Positions 34,137 to 43,595 of a stretch of 44,919 nucleotides of DNA are shown here, in pieces; the stretch's first letter is position 1; each line of letters opens with the position of its first letter. Both the position numbers and the translations under genes were made by a program. The notes under the pieces were generated by a model. That model did not search any database. It was not told the origin of the DNA and saw only the letters and a program-made list of their open reading frames with translations. Origin of the DNA: a bacterium (GTDB taxonomy: Bacteria > Vulcanimicrobiota > Xenobia > Xenobiales > Xenobiaceae); the NCBI GenBank assembly GCA_030535355.1, contig JAUNIO010000019.1, positions 1-44,919 of the forward strand, given 5' to 3'.

Positions 34137-35918
34137 ATGTCTGCCAGCAATGAAAAAATCTCGTCTGTAGGTAAAAATGCCAACGATACTGCCGCCCTGG
34201 TTTGGTCGGTGGCCGATGACCTTGTCGGAGCCTATAAACCGCATGAATACGGTCTGGTTATCCTGCCGATGACCGTCATAAAGCGTTTCCATGACTGTCT
34301 GCTGCCCACGCGTCAGGCCGTTCTCGATACATACAAGAAGGTCGAGAAACTGGCCGTGAAGGACGGCTTCCTGCGCAAAGCCTCCGGCTATCAGTTTTAT
34401 AACACCAGCCCCTTCACATTTAAAACGCTGATTGCCGATCCAGAGAATATCACGGAGAACTTCCGGGCTTATCTGAACGGTTTTTCCGATAACGTGCAGG
34501 ACATCCTGGCCCGCATGGATTTCGATTCCCAGATTAAGCACATGGACGAAGCGGGTCTGCTCTATCAGGTCATCACGGATTTTTGCGATGCCAGGGGGGA
34601 CTTCTCGCCGGAGAAAATCGGCGCCGTCGATATGGGCTATGTCTTCGAGAACCTGGTCCGCCGCTTTTCCGAGTCTTACAACGAAGAGGCGGGAGCGCAC
34701 TTCACCAGCCGGGACATCATCTATCTGATGAGCGACCTTCTGGTGGCCGGCGACGACGCTGCCTTTGCGGGCGGCGGTGTCTCCAAGACCGTCTATGACA
34801 TGACGATGGGCACCTCGCAGATGCTGACCTGCATGGAAGAACGGCTGAAGCAGATGGACGCGGAGGCCGATGTTACCGTGTTCGGACAGGAGTTCAATCC
34901 GTTCACGTTCGGTATCGCCAAGGCCGATATGCTGATCCGCGGCGGCGACCCCAACAACATGCAGTTCGGAGACACGCTGTCCGACGATAAGTTCGGCGGC
35001 TATAAGTTCGATTACGTAATCTCCAATCCGCCTTTCGGCATTCCCTGGAACCGGGAAGCCAAAGAGGTCGAGGCCGAATACAAGAGGGGCAGCGCCGGCC
35101 GCTTCGTCTCCGGACTTCCCGCCAAGGGCGACGGACAGATGCTGTTCCTGCTGAACGGCGTCGCCAAACTGAAGGATGAAGGTCGGATGGCCATCATCCA
35201 GAACGGCTCTTCCCTGTTTACGGGCGACGCCGGTTCCGGTCAGTCGGAAATCAGACGGTATCTGATCGAGAACGACTGGCTGGACGCCATCGTGCAGCTG
35301 CCGGCCAACGCGTTCTACAATACCCCCATTACGACGTATATCTGGATCGTGGCGAAGAACAGGGAAGCGCGCCGCCGGGGCAGGGTGCAGCTCCTCGACG
35401 CCGGCGCCTGCGGCATGAGCCGCCGCAAGAATATCGGTTCCAAGAACACCGATATTTCCGAAGCCTGCCGCGCCCTGGCGGTTCAGGCCTACGGAGCGTT
35501 CAGAGACGGCACCTTTGAGGGAAGGGACGAGAACGGAGCCGTTATCGTGGTCAAGAGCAGGGTGATTGACGCCGTGGACTTCGGCTACAACAAGATTACG
35601 GTAGAGTCGCCCCTGACCGATGAAAACGGCAGTCCCGTTTTGAAGAAGGGCAAGCCGGCGGCGGATGCTTCCAAGCGGGATACCGAGAACGTGCCCCTGG
35701 CGGAGGATATTGACGCTTACTTCGAGCGGGAAGTCCTTCCGTATAATCCCCATGCCTGGATCGACAGGAAGAAGACCAAGGTGGGGTATGAGATTCCCTT
35801 CACCCGCACGTTCTACGAATACAAGCGGATTGAGCCGTCCGAGGTGATCGCCAAGCGCATTGCCGAGCACGAAAAGAGCCTGATGGCGAAACTGCGCGGC
35901 CTGTTCGGGGAGGTGTAA
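34137..35918 (+). CDS. hsdM: type I restriction-modification system, methyltransferase subunit
   Basis: This 593-residue N6-adenine methylase modifies the sites recognised together with HsdS. An HsdM_N helical domain occupies ~1-160 (DTAALVWSVADDLVGAYKP). Motif I reads YDMTMGTSQML, a variant of the usual D-P-x-x-G-T-G form found in this subfamily. Motif IV is VISNPPFGIPW, followed by MLFLLNGVAKL and MAIIQNGSSLF. The last ~60 residues form the HsdS-contacting helix region. hsdS starts two bases after its stop, so this is a single operon with hsdS and hsdR. The Shine-Dalgarno is weak. Confidence 0.95.
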   Translation: MSASNEKISSVGKNANDTAALVWSVADDLVGAYKPHEYGLVILPMTVIKRFHDCLLPTRQAVLDTYKKVEKLAVKDGFLRKASGYQFYNTSPFTFKTLIADPENITENFRAYLNGFSDNVQDILARMDFDSQIKHMDEAGLLYQVITDFCDARGDFSPEKIGAVDMGYVFENLVRRFSESYNEEAGAHFTSRDIIYLMSDLLVAGDDAAFAGGGVSKTVYDMTMGTSQMLTCMEERLKQMDAEADVTVFGQEFNPFTFGIAKADMLIRGGDPNNMQFGDTLSDDKFGGYKFDYVISNPPFGIPWNREAKEVEAEYKRGSAGRFVSGLPAKGDGQMLFLLNGVAKLKDEGRMAIIQNGSSLFTGDAGSGQSEIRRYLIENDWLDAIVQLPANAFYNTPITTYIWIVAKNREARRRGRVQLLDAGACGMSRRKNIGSKNTDISEACRALAVQAYGAFRDGTFEGRDENGAVIVVKSRVIDAVDFGYNKITVESPLTDENGSPVLKKGKPAADASKRDTENVPLAEDIDAYFEREVLPYNPHAWIDRKKTKVGYEIPFTRTFYEYKRIEPSEVIAKRIAEHEKSLMAKLRGLFGEV

Positions 35919-35920
35919 GC

Positions 35921-37171
35921 ATGGCCGGGCTTAGACCTGCAGCGGAGATGAAGGATAGTGGGATTGAATGGGTTGGTAAGATTCCTTCAAATAAAGAAGT
36001 GGTGCGCAATAAGTACTATTTTCATTTAACAAAAGGAAAAATACCTTCATCCCAAAATTCTGAAGGAAAAGGTGTTCCGTACATAGGTGCTTCTGAACTT
36101 GATTCAAATTGTTGCCGTAACTATACAGAAGATGACACAGTTCCTGTTTGCAATAAAGATGATGTTTTGATTCTTTGGGATGGTGCTAGGGCGGGTCTTG
36201 TTGGAACAGGCAAGAATGGGGCCATTTCTTCTACAGTGGTAAAATGCGTATTTGCAAATAATGTTTATCCAAGCTTTGGATATTGGTATTTTAAAGGATT
36301 TGAGCATTATTTTGCTGAACAAGTACACGGAACCACGATTCCGCATATGAACACTCGTTATATAGAAGATATTGGCTTTATTAATTGGAGTATAAAAGAA
36401 CAGCAAGCCATTGCCGCTTTTCTGGACGGGCGCTGTGCCAAAATAGATGAGCTTATCGCCGAGACTGCCGCCGGTATCGCGGAATATAAAGAACTGAAGC
36501 AGGCGGTGATTTTCGAAGCGGTGACGCAGGGGCTGGACAAGAACGTCCCGCTGAAGGACAGCGGTGTGGAGTGGATAGGGGATATTCCCGAAGGATGGAT
36601 TGTAAAAAGATTTAAGTATGTTGCTACAGTCAATGCTAATTTAGTGTCACCTGAAGATTATTTGGATTATCGGCAGATTGCGCCTGATTGTATTGAAAAA
36701 GATTCTGGCCGTCTTATAAAAGAACGCACAGTTTCGGAGGCTGGTGTTGAGAGTTGGAATCAGTTGTTTCATAAAGGGCAATTGGTATATTCGAAGATTC
36801 GCCCGATTTTGAATAAAATTATAATTGCTCCATATGACGGGCTTTGTAGTGCGGATATGTATCCGTTGGATGTAATTGAAGATATAGCTTTTGTGCAGAA
36901 GGCAATGTTGTCGCGATATTTTGTTGAACAAGTTGGATTGATTACTCAAGACCGGGTAAAAATGCCTAAAATCAATAAAGAAGAATTAGCCAATATTTTA
37001 ATGGCTATTCCGCCAAGAAATGAACAGATTCAAATTGTTGAATATCTTAATAGCCGTATGGCGGAAATAGATGAGGTAATTGATGAGAAGCAGACCCTCA
37101 TCGACGACCTGAAAGCCTACAAGAAATCCCTCATCTACGAGGTCGTCACCGGAAAGCGCAGGGTGGGGTAA
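35921..37171 (+). CDS. hsdS: type I restriction-modification system, specificity subunit
   Basis: This 416-residue protein has two target-recognition domains (TRD1 ~15-150, TRD2 ~220-365), each introduced by the [11 protein letters not shown] or [14 protein letters not shown] motif. They are separated by the central conserved helix [20 protein letters not shown] and followed by its repeat [19 protein letters not shown]. The TRD-coding DNA is clearly AT-richer than the conserved segments, the usual mark of TRD exchange. It is cotranscribed with hsdM (2-bp gap) and hsdR (5-bp gap). The recognition sequence cannot be predicted by eye. Confidence 0.94.
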   Translation: MAGLRPAAEMKDSGIEWVGKIPSNKEVVRNKYYFHLTKGKIPSSQNSEGKGVPYIGASELDSNCCRNYTEDDTVPVCNKDDVLILWDGARAGLVGTGKNGAISSTVVKCVFANNVYPSFGYWYFKGFEHYFAEQVHGTTIPHMNTRYIEDIGFINWSIKEQQAIAAFLDGRCAKIDELIAETAAGIAEYKELKQAVIFEAVTQGLDKNVPLKDSGVEWIGDIPEGWIVKRFKYVATVNANLVSPEDYLDYRQIAPDCIEKDSGRLIKERTVSEAGVESWNQLFHKGQLVYSKIRPILNKIIIAPYDGLCSADMYPLDVIEDIAFVQKAMLSRYFVEQVGLITQDRVKMPKINKEELANILMAIPPRNEQIQIVEYLNSRMAEIDEVIDEKQTLIDDLKAYKKSLIYEVVTGKRRVG

Positions 37172-37176
37172 TCCTC

Positions 37177-40100
37177 ATGGCGGAAAACGAGAAACAATTC
37201 GAAGCCGATATCGAGTCTTACCTGATTTCCCCTGCCGGCGGTTTTGCGAAAGCCGATGATTCGGGGTACGATCCCGCCCCGGCTCTCGACATTCATACGC
37301 TGGTCGGCTTCGTAAAATCCACGCAGCCCCTGGTCTGGCAGCGTTTCGAGAGGCAGTGCGGCTCCGATCCGTACAGGAAATTCTACAAGTGCTTCGAGGA
37401 TGCCGTGCAGACAGACGGTATGCTCTCCGTCCTGCGCCACGGCTTTAAGCATAGAGGCATGGAATTCAAGATCTGCTATTTCAAGCCCGAATCTACGCTG
37501 AATCAGGCGGCTGTGCAGCACTATAGCCGGAATGTCTGTCAGTGCATCAGGCAGTGGCATTATTCGGCGGCCAATCGCAATTCCGTGGATATGATGCTGG
37601 CGGTCAACGGCATCCCCGTAATTGCCCTTGAACTGAAGAACCAGCTGACCGGTCAGTCCGTCGATAACGCCAAACTGCAGTGGCAGTATGACCGGGACTG
37701 CCGCGAGCCGGCTTTCCGCTTCAATCACCGCGTGCTGGCCTTCCTGGCCGTGGACCTGTATGAAGCCTGGATGACCACGGAACTGAAGGGCGCCGGCACC
37801 TATTTCCTGCCCTTGAACCAGGGCTCCAACGGCCCCGGCAATGACGGCGGCGCCGGCAATCCGCAGGCGCAGGGTGAAGACTACGTTACTTCATATATCT
37901 GGAAGAATGTCCTGAATAAGGACAGCTTGCTGGATATCATTTGGAAGTTCATCAGTCTGGAAGTCAGGGAGGAAAAGAAGAAAGACGCCGACGGAGCGGA
38001 AAAGACCGTGACGAAGAAGCGGCTTATATTCCCTCGCTATCATCAGTTGGACGCGGTGCGGAAGCTGACAGCGGATGTCCGCGAGAACGGTACCGGCAGG
38101 AATTATCTGATTCAGCATTCCGCCGGCTCCGGCAAGTCCAACTCGATTGCCTGGACGGCCTACCGGCTGGCCTCGCTGCACGATGCTGCCGACGAGCCGG
38201 TTTTTACCTCCGTGGTCATCGTCACCGACCGCCGCAATCTGGACGCCCAGCTGCGGGAAACGGTCACGGGTTTCGAGCATAAGTCCGGTCTGGTCTGCGC
38301 GATTGACGACAAGAAATCCTCCAAAGACCTGCGGGACGCGCTGAACGCCGGCAAGCACATTATCGTCACTACGCTGCAGAAGTTCCCGGTTATCTATGAA
38401 GAAGTGGATGACGCCAAAGGCAAGCGTTTCGCCGTCATCGTCGACGAGGCTCATTCATCGCAGACGGGCACGTCGGCTATGAAACTGAAGGAGGCTTTGG
38501 CGGATACGTCCGATGCTCTGAAAGAGTATGCCGAACTGGAAGGCAAAGCCGAGGACGAGGTTGATGCGAATGACCGCCTTGTCCGCGAGATGATTTCCCA
38601 CGGCCGGCATGAGAACCTGTCGTTCTTCGCCTTTACGGCCACGCCGAAAGCTCAGACTTTAGAGATGTTCGGAACCGAATACGAGGACGGTTCCTTCCAT
38701 CCGTTCCATATCTATTCGATGCGTCAGGCGATCGAAGAGGGTTTCATTCTGGATGTGCTTCAGAACTATATGACGTACAAGACCTGCTTTCAGATCGCCA
38801 AGAACATTCCCGAGAATCCGGAAGTTCCGCAGTCGAAAGCGATGAAGATGATTAAACGCTTTGAAGAGCTTCATCCGTACAACATCCGGCAGAAGTCCGC
38901 GCTTATCGTGGAGACGTTTAGGGATGTTACGAAGCATAAGATTAAGGGGCAGGGAAAGATGATGGTGGTCACCTCGTCCCGTCTGGCCGCCGTGCGCTAT
39001 TACCATGAAATCAAGCGTTATCTGGAGACCCGCGGATATCGCGATGTGGAAATTCTGGCTGCCTTCTCCGGCTCCATTAAGGACCCTGACGACCCTTCCG
39101 AAAGGGAATGGACGGAAAGCGGCATCAACGCGGACAGCCGGGGCCGTTCGGTCAGCGAGTCCCAGACGAAACAGGTGTTCCATGATGAAGGCAACATCCT
39201 GATTGTGGCTGAAAAGTATCAGACCGGATTCGACGAACCGCTGCTGCATACGATGATCGTCGACAAGAAACTCCGCGGCGTGAAGGCCGTGCAGACCTTG
39301 TCCCGTCTGAACAGGACGCATCCCGACAAGAGCGATACGCTGATTATCGACTTTGTAAATACAAAGGACGATATTCTGGCTGCGTTCCAGCCCTTCTATC
39401 AGGAAACGTCTCTTGCCGAAGAAATCAATACGGATTTGATTTATAAGACCCGGAAGATGCTGCGCGGGTTTAATATTTACGATGATGCCGACATCAAAGC
39501 GGTGACGGCGGTTTATTTCGACGAGAACAAGCGCAGGGCGAATAAGACGCAGGCTGCGATTACGAATGCCTTGCTGCCGGTGCAGAGGAAATACAACGAT
39601 CTGAATCAGGAACAGAGGTATCAGTTCCGCAAGCTCTGCCGAACTTTTGTGAAATGGTATGGGTATGTCTCACAGATCGCCCGCATGTTCGACAAGGATT
39701 TGCATGACGAATACATATTCTGCTCGTATCTGGCCAAGATTGTTCCGCCTGATCCGTCGGTTCCGTTTGACTTGGGAAACAAAGTCAAGCTGGAATATTA
39801 CAGTCTGGAGAAGACATTCGAAGGCTCTGTCATGCTGGTGAAGGAGACTGCCGGCGAGTACAGCGCCGCGAAAATGAAGAAGCCTGTGAAGATGACGGAA
39901 ACATTGACACCGTTGGAACAGGTGATTCAGAAAATCAACGAGCAGTTCGTCGGGGATTTCACAGAAGGTGACAGGGTTGTGATTACGGCGCTCCATGAGA
40001 AACTGAAGAAAAACAGGAAGCTGCGGACGTCTGCGCAGACTGACGGCCGGCAGATGTTTGAGAACAATATCTTTCCGCAGCTGTTCGACGACGCGGCGCA

Positions 40101-40224
40101 GGAAGCGTATATGGAGAGTACCGAGACATATACCAAGCTGTTTGAAGACGCGGGCAGGTATCGCGCGGTCATGAGCGCGCTTGCTCACGCGATGTTCGAC
40201 GAGCTGCGCTCAGTGGGCGCGTGA
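37177..40224 (+). CDS. hsdR: type I restriction-modification system, endonuclease/translocase subunit
   Basis: This is a 1015-residue ATP-dependent translocase-nuclease. The N-terminal PD-(D/E)XK nuclease has D138 in [11 protein letters not shown] and E152/K154 in IALELKNQ. The SF2 motor follows: Walker [11 protein letters not shown] (~313-322), DEAH box [12 protein letters not shown] (~420), motif [16 protein letters not shown], and motif [16 protein letters not shown]-terminal helical domain contacts HsdM. The length is normal, all motifs are intact, and no stops are present, so the system should be active. Confidence 0.95.
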   Translation: MAENEKQFEADIESYLISPAGGFAKADDSGYDPAPALDIHTLVGFVKSTQPLVWQRFERQCGSDPYRKFYKCFEDAVQTDGMLSVLRHGFKHRGMEFKICYFKPESTLNQAAVQHYSRNVCQCIRQWHYSAANRNSVDMMLAVNGIPVIALELKNQLTGQSVDNAKLQWQYDRDCREPAFRFNHRVLAFLAVDLYEAWMTTELKGAGTYFLPLNQGSNGPGNDGGAGNPQAQGEDYVTSYIWKNVLNKDSLLDIIWKFISLEVREEKKKDADGAEKTVTKKRLIFPRYHQLDAVRKLTADVRENGTGRNYLIQHSAGSGKSNSIAWTAYRLASLHDAADEPVFTSVVIVTDRRNLDAQLRETVTGFEHKSGLVCAIDDKKSSKDLRDALNAGKHIIVTTLQKFPVIYEEVDDAKGKRFAVIVDEAHSSQTGTSAMKLKEALADTSDALKEYAELEGKAEDEVDANDRLVREMISHGRHENLSFFAFTATPKAQTLEMFGTEYEDGSFHPFHIYSMRQAIEEGFILDVLQNYMTYKTCFQIAKNIPENPEVPQSKAMKMIKRFEELHPYNIRQKSALIVETFRDVTKHKIKGQGKMMVVTSSRLAAVRYYHEIKRYLETRGYRDVEILAAFSGSIKDPDDPSEREWTESGINADSRGRSVSESQTKQVFHDEGNILIVAEKYQTGFDEPLLHTMIVDKKLRGVKAVQTLSRLNRTHPDKSDTLIIDFVNTKDDILAAFQPFYQETSLAEEINTDLIYKTRKMLRGFNIYDDADIKAVTAVYFDENKRRANKTQAAITNALLPVQRKYNDLNQEQRYQFRKLCRTFVKWYGYVSQIARMFDKDLHDEYIFCSYLAKIVPPDPSVPFDLGNKVKLEYYSLEKTFEGSVMLVKETAGEYSAAKMKKPVKMTETLTPLEQVIQKINEQFVGDFTEGDRVVITALHEKLKKNRKLRTSAQTDGRQMFENNIFPQLFDDAAQEAYMESTETYTKLFEDAGRYRAVMSALAHAMFDELRSVGA

Positions 40225-40430
40225 GTTCGGCAGGCTTTTGATATATACAGAAAGATTGAAATTTTTTACACAGGTATTGTATTGTTATTGCGCCAAAATA
40301 ATTAAGCGGTGCTGCTGGGCGGAGAGGATGCCGATTAACGTGTAGTTGACCCTTCTCGCCGGCAGCTGAAGTTAAATGCGTATTTAACGTGTGCTGAACG
40401 TGCATTTAGCTCGGTTACGGAGGCGCTTAT

Positions 40431-41510
40431 ATGAGGAGAACAAGAAAAAGGACAAAACAAACAGAGTCTTTAACCGGGATTGAAGCTACGCGAGAGGGCA
40501 GGGCATACGATGCGGCCTGCAAGCAGGTTCTGGCGCAAAAAGCGGTTTTAGCCCGGATCATGCAAAGTTGTGTGGCGGAGTTCCGCGATCTTGATGTGGT
40601 CACCATCGCGAACAAGTGCATAGAGGGCACACCCTGCGTATCTCAGGTTCCACTGATGCCGGATGCGGCTGGAACCTTTATTCGCGGACATGGACAGGAG
40701 AGAGCTTCTCCCAGCGAAGGCAGCGTGTTTTTCGATATCTGCTTTGACGCGGTTGTGCCGGGCACTGCGGACACCGTGCAGCTGATTATCAATATCGAGG
40801 CGCAGTCCGATTATTATCCCGGCTATCCTCTGCTGAAACGGGGGATATATTACTGTGCGCGGCTCTTGTCGGCGCAGAAGGAAACCGTGTTTCGTAAATC
40901 GCATTACGAGAAGCTGCGCAAGGTATATTCAATTTGGATCTGCACGGATGTACCCAAAAAACGCCGCAATACCGTAACAAACTATCGGTTGGGTGAGCAT
41001 AATGTTATTGGGCGGCTCTGTGAAAAGGCGGCGAATTATGATTTAATATCCGTAACGATGGTCTGCTTGGGCCGTGAAGGTGACGATAATTACAAAGGAA
41101 TATTAAAGCTGCTCGGTACGCTGCTGGTCTCATCTGCGTCAGCAGAGGAGAAAAAGCGGATACTGCGTGATGAGTTTGGCATAGATGCGGAACAGGGCAT
41201 AGATGAGGGGGTGTTGGAAATGTGCAATCTTAGTCGTGGTGTTGAAGCGCGGGGAATAAAAAAGGGGCGTCGTGAAGGATTAGCTGAAGGGCTAAGCAGG
41301 GGACGCCGCGAGGGGCTCCGTGAAGGGCGCCGCGAGGGGCTCCGTGAGGGACGAAGCGAGGGGCGCAATGAAGGTCGGCGCGAGGGCTTGCTGGATTCGC
41401 TGCGCAATTTGATGAATAACCTGCACCTAAACGCCGCCGATGCCATGAACGCTTTGGGAATCCCCGCCGAGGAACAGCAGCAATATATTGACCTGCTGGC
41501 TGGAACGTGA
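40431..41510 (+). CDS. PD-(D/E)XK nuclease family 'transposase-like' protein (Rpn-type)
   Basis: This 359-residue protein starts after GGAGG. The nuclease-like core contains FFDICFDAVVP and LIINIEAQSDYYPGYPLLKR, the D...ExQ pattern of the Rpn/PDDEXK_2 recombination-promoting nuclease group common in gut anaerobes. The central region is YSIWICTDVPKKRRN. A C-terminal low-complexity stretch (~280-320) repeats GRREGL/GRSEG units, predicted as a charged helix. It is followed by DAMNALGIPAEEQQQYIDLL. Such genes are often multicopy and associated with mobile DNA, but no terminal inverted repeats or target duplications are seen here. A terminator lies at 41579. Confidence 0.8.
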   Translation: MRRTRKRTKQTESLTGIEATREGRAYDAACKQVLAQKAVLARIMQSCVAEFRDLDVVTIANKCIEGTPCVSQVPLMPDAAGTFIRGHGQERASPSEGSVFFDICFDAVVPGTADTVQLIINIEAQSDYYPGYPLLKRGIYYCARLLSAQKETVFRKSHYEKLRKVYSIWICTDVPKKRRNTVTNYRLGEHNVIGRLCEKAANYDLISVTMVCLGREGDDNYKGILKLLGTLLVSSASAEEKKRILRDEFGIDAEQGIDEGVLEMCNLSRGVEARGIKKGRREGLAEGLSRGRREGLREGRREGLREGRSEGRNEGRREGLLDSLRNLMNNLHLNAADAMNALGIPAEEQQQYIDLLAGT

Positions 41511-41578
41511 TTTTCTGCGGCGGTTCGGTTTGAGATCCGCTGCGCTTTACTTAAAACGCTGCCCGATATGATTATCAT

Positions 41579-41611
41579 CAGTCTCGGAAGATATTACCGG
41601 GACTGTTTTTT
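41579..41611 (+). terminator. rho-independent terminator
   Basis: CAGTCTCGG (41579-41587) pairs with CCGGGACTG (41597-41605), allowing one G-U pair. A run of six T follows. It lies 70 bp after the PD-(D/E)XK gene. Confidence 0.85.
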
Positions 41612-41683
41612 ATAGAGAAAAGGCAAGCGCTTTGTGCTGAATCAGCCTGGCTGCACTAGGTAGGACATATTGTAAGAATCATT

Positions 41684-41740
41684 AACTTGCGATCAAAACG
41701 ATAGTCGACTATTGATTTGATCGCAAGTTTGCGTTATTCT
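41684..41740 (+). promoter_or_regulatory. 46-bp palindrome carrying a promoter, before an AAA_14 remnant
   Basis: The 14-bp arms AACTTGCGATCAAA (41684-41697) and TTTGATCGCAAGTT (41716-41729) are perfect. The loop itself is palindromic (ATAGTCGACTAT, 41701-41712). The promoter has -35 TTGATT (41712-41717), a 17-bp spacer across the right arm, and -10 TATTCT (41735-41740). This is the same geometry as the TAAACGC palindromes with unrelated arm sequence. Confidence 0.8.
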
Positions 41741-41752
41741 GTTCCCGGATAA

Positions 41753-41950
41753 GGAGATTCAAAAGATGGAGCTCTTTATCCGGTCGAGATCAAAAAAGGC
41801 GTCAGACCCGGTAAGCCTACAAAGAACTTCAAGGTGCTCGAAAAGTACAACATGCCGATCAAGCGCGGAACGGTAATTGATAATACAGATAAGATTCGCG
41901 CGTTAAATGACGATGCTTTCGTTTTTCCGGTTTCACTGCCGGGGCTGTAG
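41753..41950 (+). pseudogene. AAA_14/DUF4143 C-terminal remnant (subclass 2-like)
   Basis: The frame GDSKDGALYPVEIKKGVRPG continues KPTKNFKVLEKYNMPIKRG and ends FVFPVSLPGL with TAG. This is the last ~60 residues of a DUF4143 protein with an intact ExK (VEIKKG). Directly before it, AAGGAG and an out-of-frame ATG (41766) remain from the original 5' end. So the palindrome-promoter and ribosome site were joined to the C-terminus by an internal deletion that removed the ATPase. Confidence 0.7.
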
Positions 41951-41976
41951 CTGCTGCCCGCTTATAGGCTAAAAGC

Positions 41977-42152
41977 CCTTAAAAGCAAAATAACGCACCC
42001 GAACGGGTCTGCGTTATTTCTGCTTAACAATCTGCGGCTAGTCGATTGTTATGTTCTGAATGTGATTGGTTCTCGCTATGGGGCACTGGCTGGGTGCCTT
42101 GGCTATTTTATATCATACGAAGCTGATATGCGTTTATCTCAAATCTGAAGAA
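41977..42152 (-). ncRNA. repeated small-RNA-like element, copy D
   Basis: Very similar to copy C up to ~42110, then diverging. The minus-strand extended -10 is TGATATAAA (42115-42107), and the terminator arms AAATAACGCA/TGCGTTATTT lie at 41988-42019. It starts 27 bp after the AAA_14 remnant stop. Confidence 0.6.
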
Positions 42153-42357
42153 ATTTTGAAGCCTAAAAAGCCGGTATCGTTTACTTGAGCATTAATACAA
42201 ATCAGTTCACACAATCGCTGCGCACAGCTTCCCGCCGCGCTCAGAGGTCCCGTGAGATTGGGCCGAATTCGCGCGCTGCGGGAACTGTGCTGCGCTGTGC
42301 TTGAACGGCAGAAGTATATCGATGCGCTGTCCAAGTAAGCATTTAAAGAAGTACATA

Positions 42358-42385
42358 CCAAAAATGTGCCGGGGAACATTTTTGG
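42358..42385. repeat. 10-bp-arm inverted repeat
   Basis: CCAAAAATGT and ACATTTTTGG form perfect arms around eight bases. The same region exists in degraded form at ~31631 (AATGTGCCTGGGAACGTTTT) and ~33303 (CCAAAAATGTGCTGAGG), each upstream of a TAAACGC palindrome. A short frame before it ends LERQKYIDALSK (stop ~42336), possibly a remnant. Nothing else is seen in 42160-42350. Confidence 0.65.
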
Positions 42386-42454
42386 TGCGCAGCGCCGGTT
42401 AAAGTTTGGCCGTGCGCTGAATAATCTTCACCATCCTAAAGTGTAAGTATGACC

Positions 42455-42497
42455 TAAACGCAAAACTCTTGAAAATTTGAAGTTTTGCGTTTAGCAT
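42455..42497 (+). promoter_or_regulatory. palindromic promoter, copy 3
   Basis: The TAAACGCAAAACT arms (42455-42467, 42481-42493) are perfect, with loop CTTGAAAATTTGA. The promoter is -35 TTGAAA (42469-42474), 17-bp spacer, -10 TAGCAT (42492-42497). It is fused to a gene fragment two bases after the right arm. Confidence 0.8.
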
Positions 42498-43160
42498 TTG
42501 GATATGCCGGTCAACACCGTTGTGACCCGCGACATGATCGATCGCTGTCGTATTCGCCATGAGGACTTATTCAGATCCGTAATAGCAGTTCTTTGCTCGG
42601 CGATAGGTTCTTACGTTTCGCCCGGCAAGATAGCCAATACTCTGAAAAGCAGCGGTTTCAAATCGGTGGACAACGAGACCGTGCAGCGTTATCTGGGCTA
42701 CATCTGCGACGCTTTTCTTTTCTATAAGGTGAACCGCTTCGATATTAAGGGCAAAGAGTATTTAAAAACGCAATTTAAGTATTACGCGGCGGATCTGGGG
42801 CTGAGGAACGCGGCGATTCGGTACCGGCAGACGGAGATTACCCATATCATTGAAAATATCGTGTATTTGGAACTGCTGCGCCGCGGCTTTATCGTGGATA
42901 TCGGCAAAAACCGCGAAAAGGAGATCGATTTCGCGGCGCGCAGCCTGAACGGCCGGCAGTATTATATATAGGCGGCTTATACGGTTAGGGATGATGAAAC
43001 CCGCGAGAGGGAATTGTCGGCCTTCCGCCGCTTGGACGACGGGTTAAAGAAGAGTCTGCTGACCATGGATCGCAATCCGTTGCGCAATTTGGAGCGCGGC
43101 TGTCAGATGCTGCATTTGTTTGATTTTTTGCTCAACGAGAGAGCGTTGGAGGAAATATAA
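42496..43160 (+). pseudogene. AAA_14/DUF4143 gene lacking its ATPase domain
   Basis: The coding sequence is nearly identical to the intact gene at 31819 from about codon 186 (LDMPVNTVVTRDMIDR) to the C-terminus. All residues containing Walker A and B are missing. The start of homology lies two bases after the palindrome, so a ~610-bp deletion joins promoter to mid-gene. A TAG replaces a CAG codon at 42969-42971 (YYI-stop versus YYIQVAY). Reading continues with minor changes to LLNERALEEI at 43160. Confidence 0.85.
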
Positions 43161-43431
43161 TTTTTTGCCGTTATAAAGTATCTGCCGCTGTATATGGTTA
43201 TGTTTCTGTAACGGCGTATTAACGTTGGTTTGAGACTATGAAACCTCGCGGCTGTGATCGGCGGAAAGATAGCTTGGGCTAGGCGTAGGAGCTTAAGTTA
43301 AATCGTCCGGAAGGGGATAAATAGAGAAGCATGCAGTTTGCTGATTATTTGCTTGAATATGGTTCAATTTAGTTAGAATATATGTCATATTTATTGAAGA
43401 TAATTATATCGTTGCATTAAGATCGCATATC
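43161..43431. other. interval with scrap of a DUF4143 end, otherwise AT-rich
   Basis: 43187-43216 encodes LPLYMVMFL then a stop, homologous to the end of the remnant at 33650, and the next ~60 bp match 33905-33965 loosely. The remaining bases to 43431 are AT-rich with no gene. Confidence 0.55.
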
Positions 43432-43446
43432 TGCTAAAATTACAGC

Positions 43447-43523
43447 CAAGTGCTGCCAGATACGGAAGCGGTTAGCCCTCGAACGTTTCTAACACGTGAA
43501 GGGGCTTTTGTGGACCCCTTCAC
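43447..43523 (+). ncRNA. antitoxin-like RNA module or structured leader of the type I toxin mRNA
   Basis: The extended -10 TGCTAAAAT (43432-43440) predicts a start near 43447. The RNA begins with AAGTGCTGCC...GCGGTTAGCCCT, also present in inverted orientation in the antitoxin RNA, and ends with the strong hairpin GTGAAGGGG/CCCCTTCAC (43496-43523). It lies 70-150 bp upstream of the toxin ORF, so it may be the 5' leader of the toxin transcript or a separate small RNA. Confidence 0.45.
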
Positions 43524-43595
43524 TTAACGGCCCTTTAAGAGATGCCGGTTTTTCCTGCCTCTTAATGGGAGACTGGAGAGAGGAGGGCGTGGCTG

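Noticed and set aside
34074-35870. 598-codon minus-strand ORF opposite hsdM
   Set aside because: Antisense shadow caused by GC-biased codons of hsdM; no ribosome site or motif.
37891-39321. Antisense ORFs over hsdR
   Set aside because: hsdR motifs are intact on the plus strand; the antisense frames are composition artefacts.
40431-41510. Complete insertion sequence
   Set aside because: No terminal inverted repeats or target-site duplication could be found around the PD-(D/E)XK gene, so it is left as a gene only.
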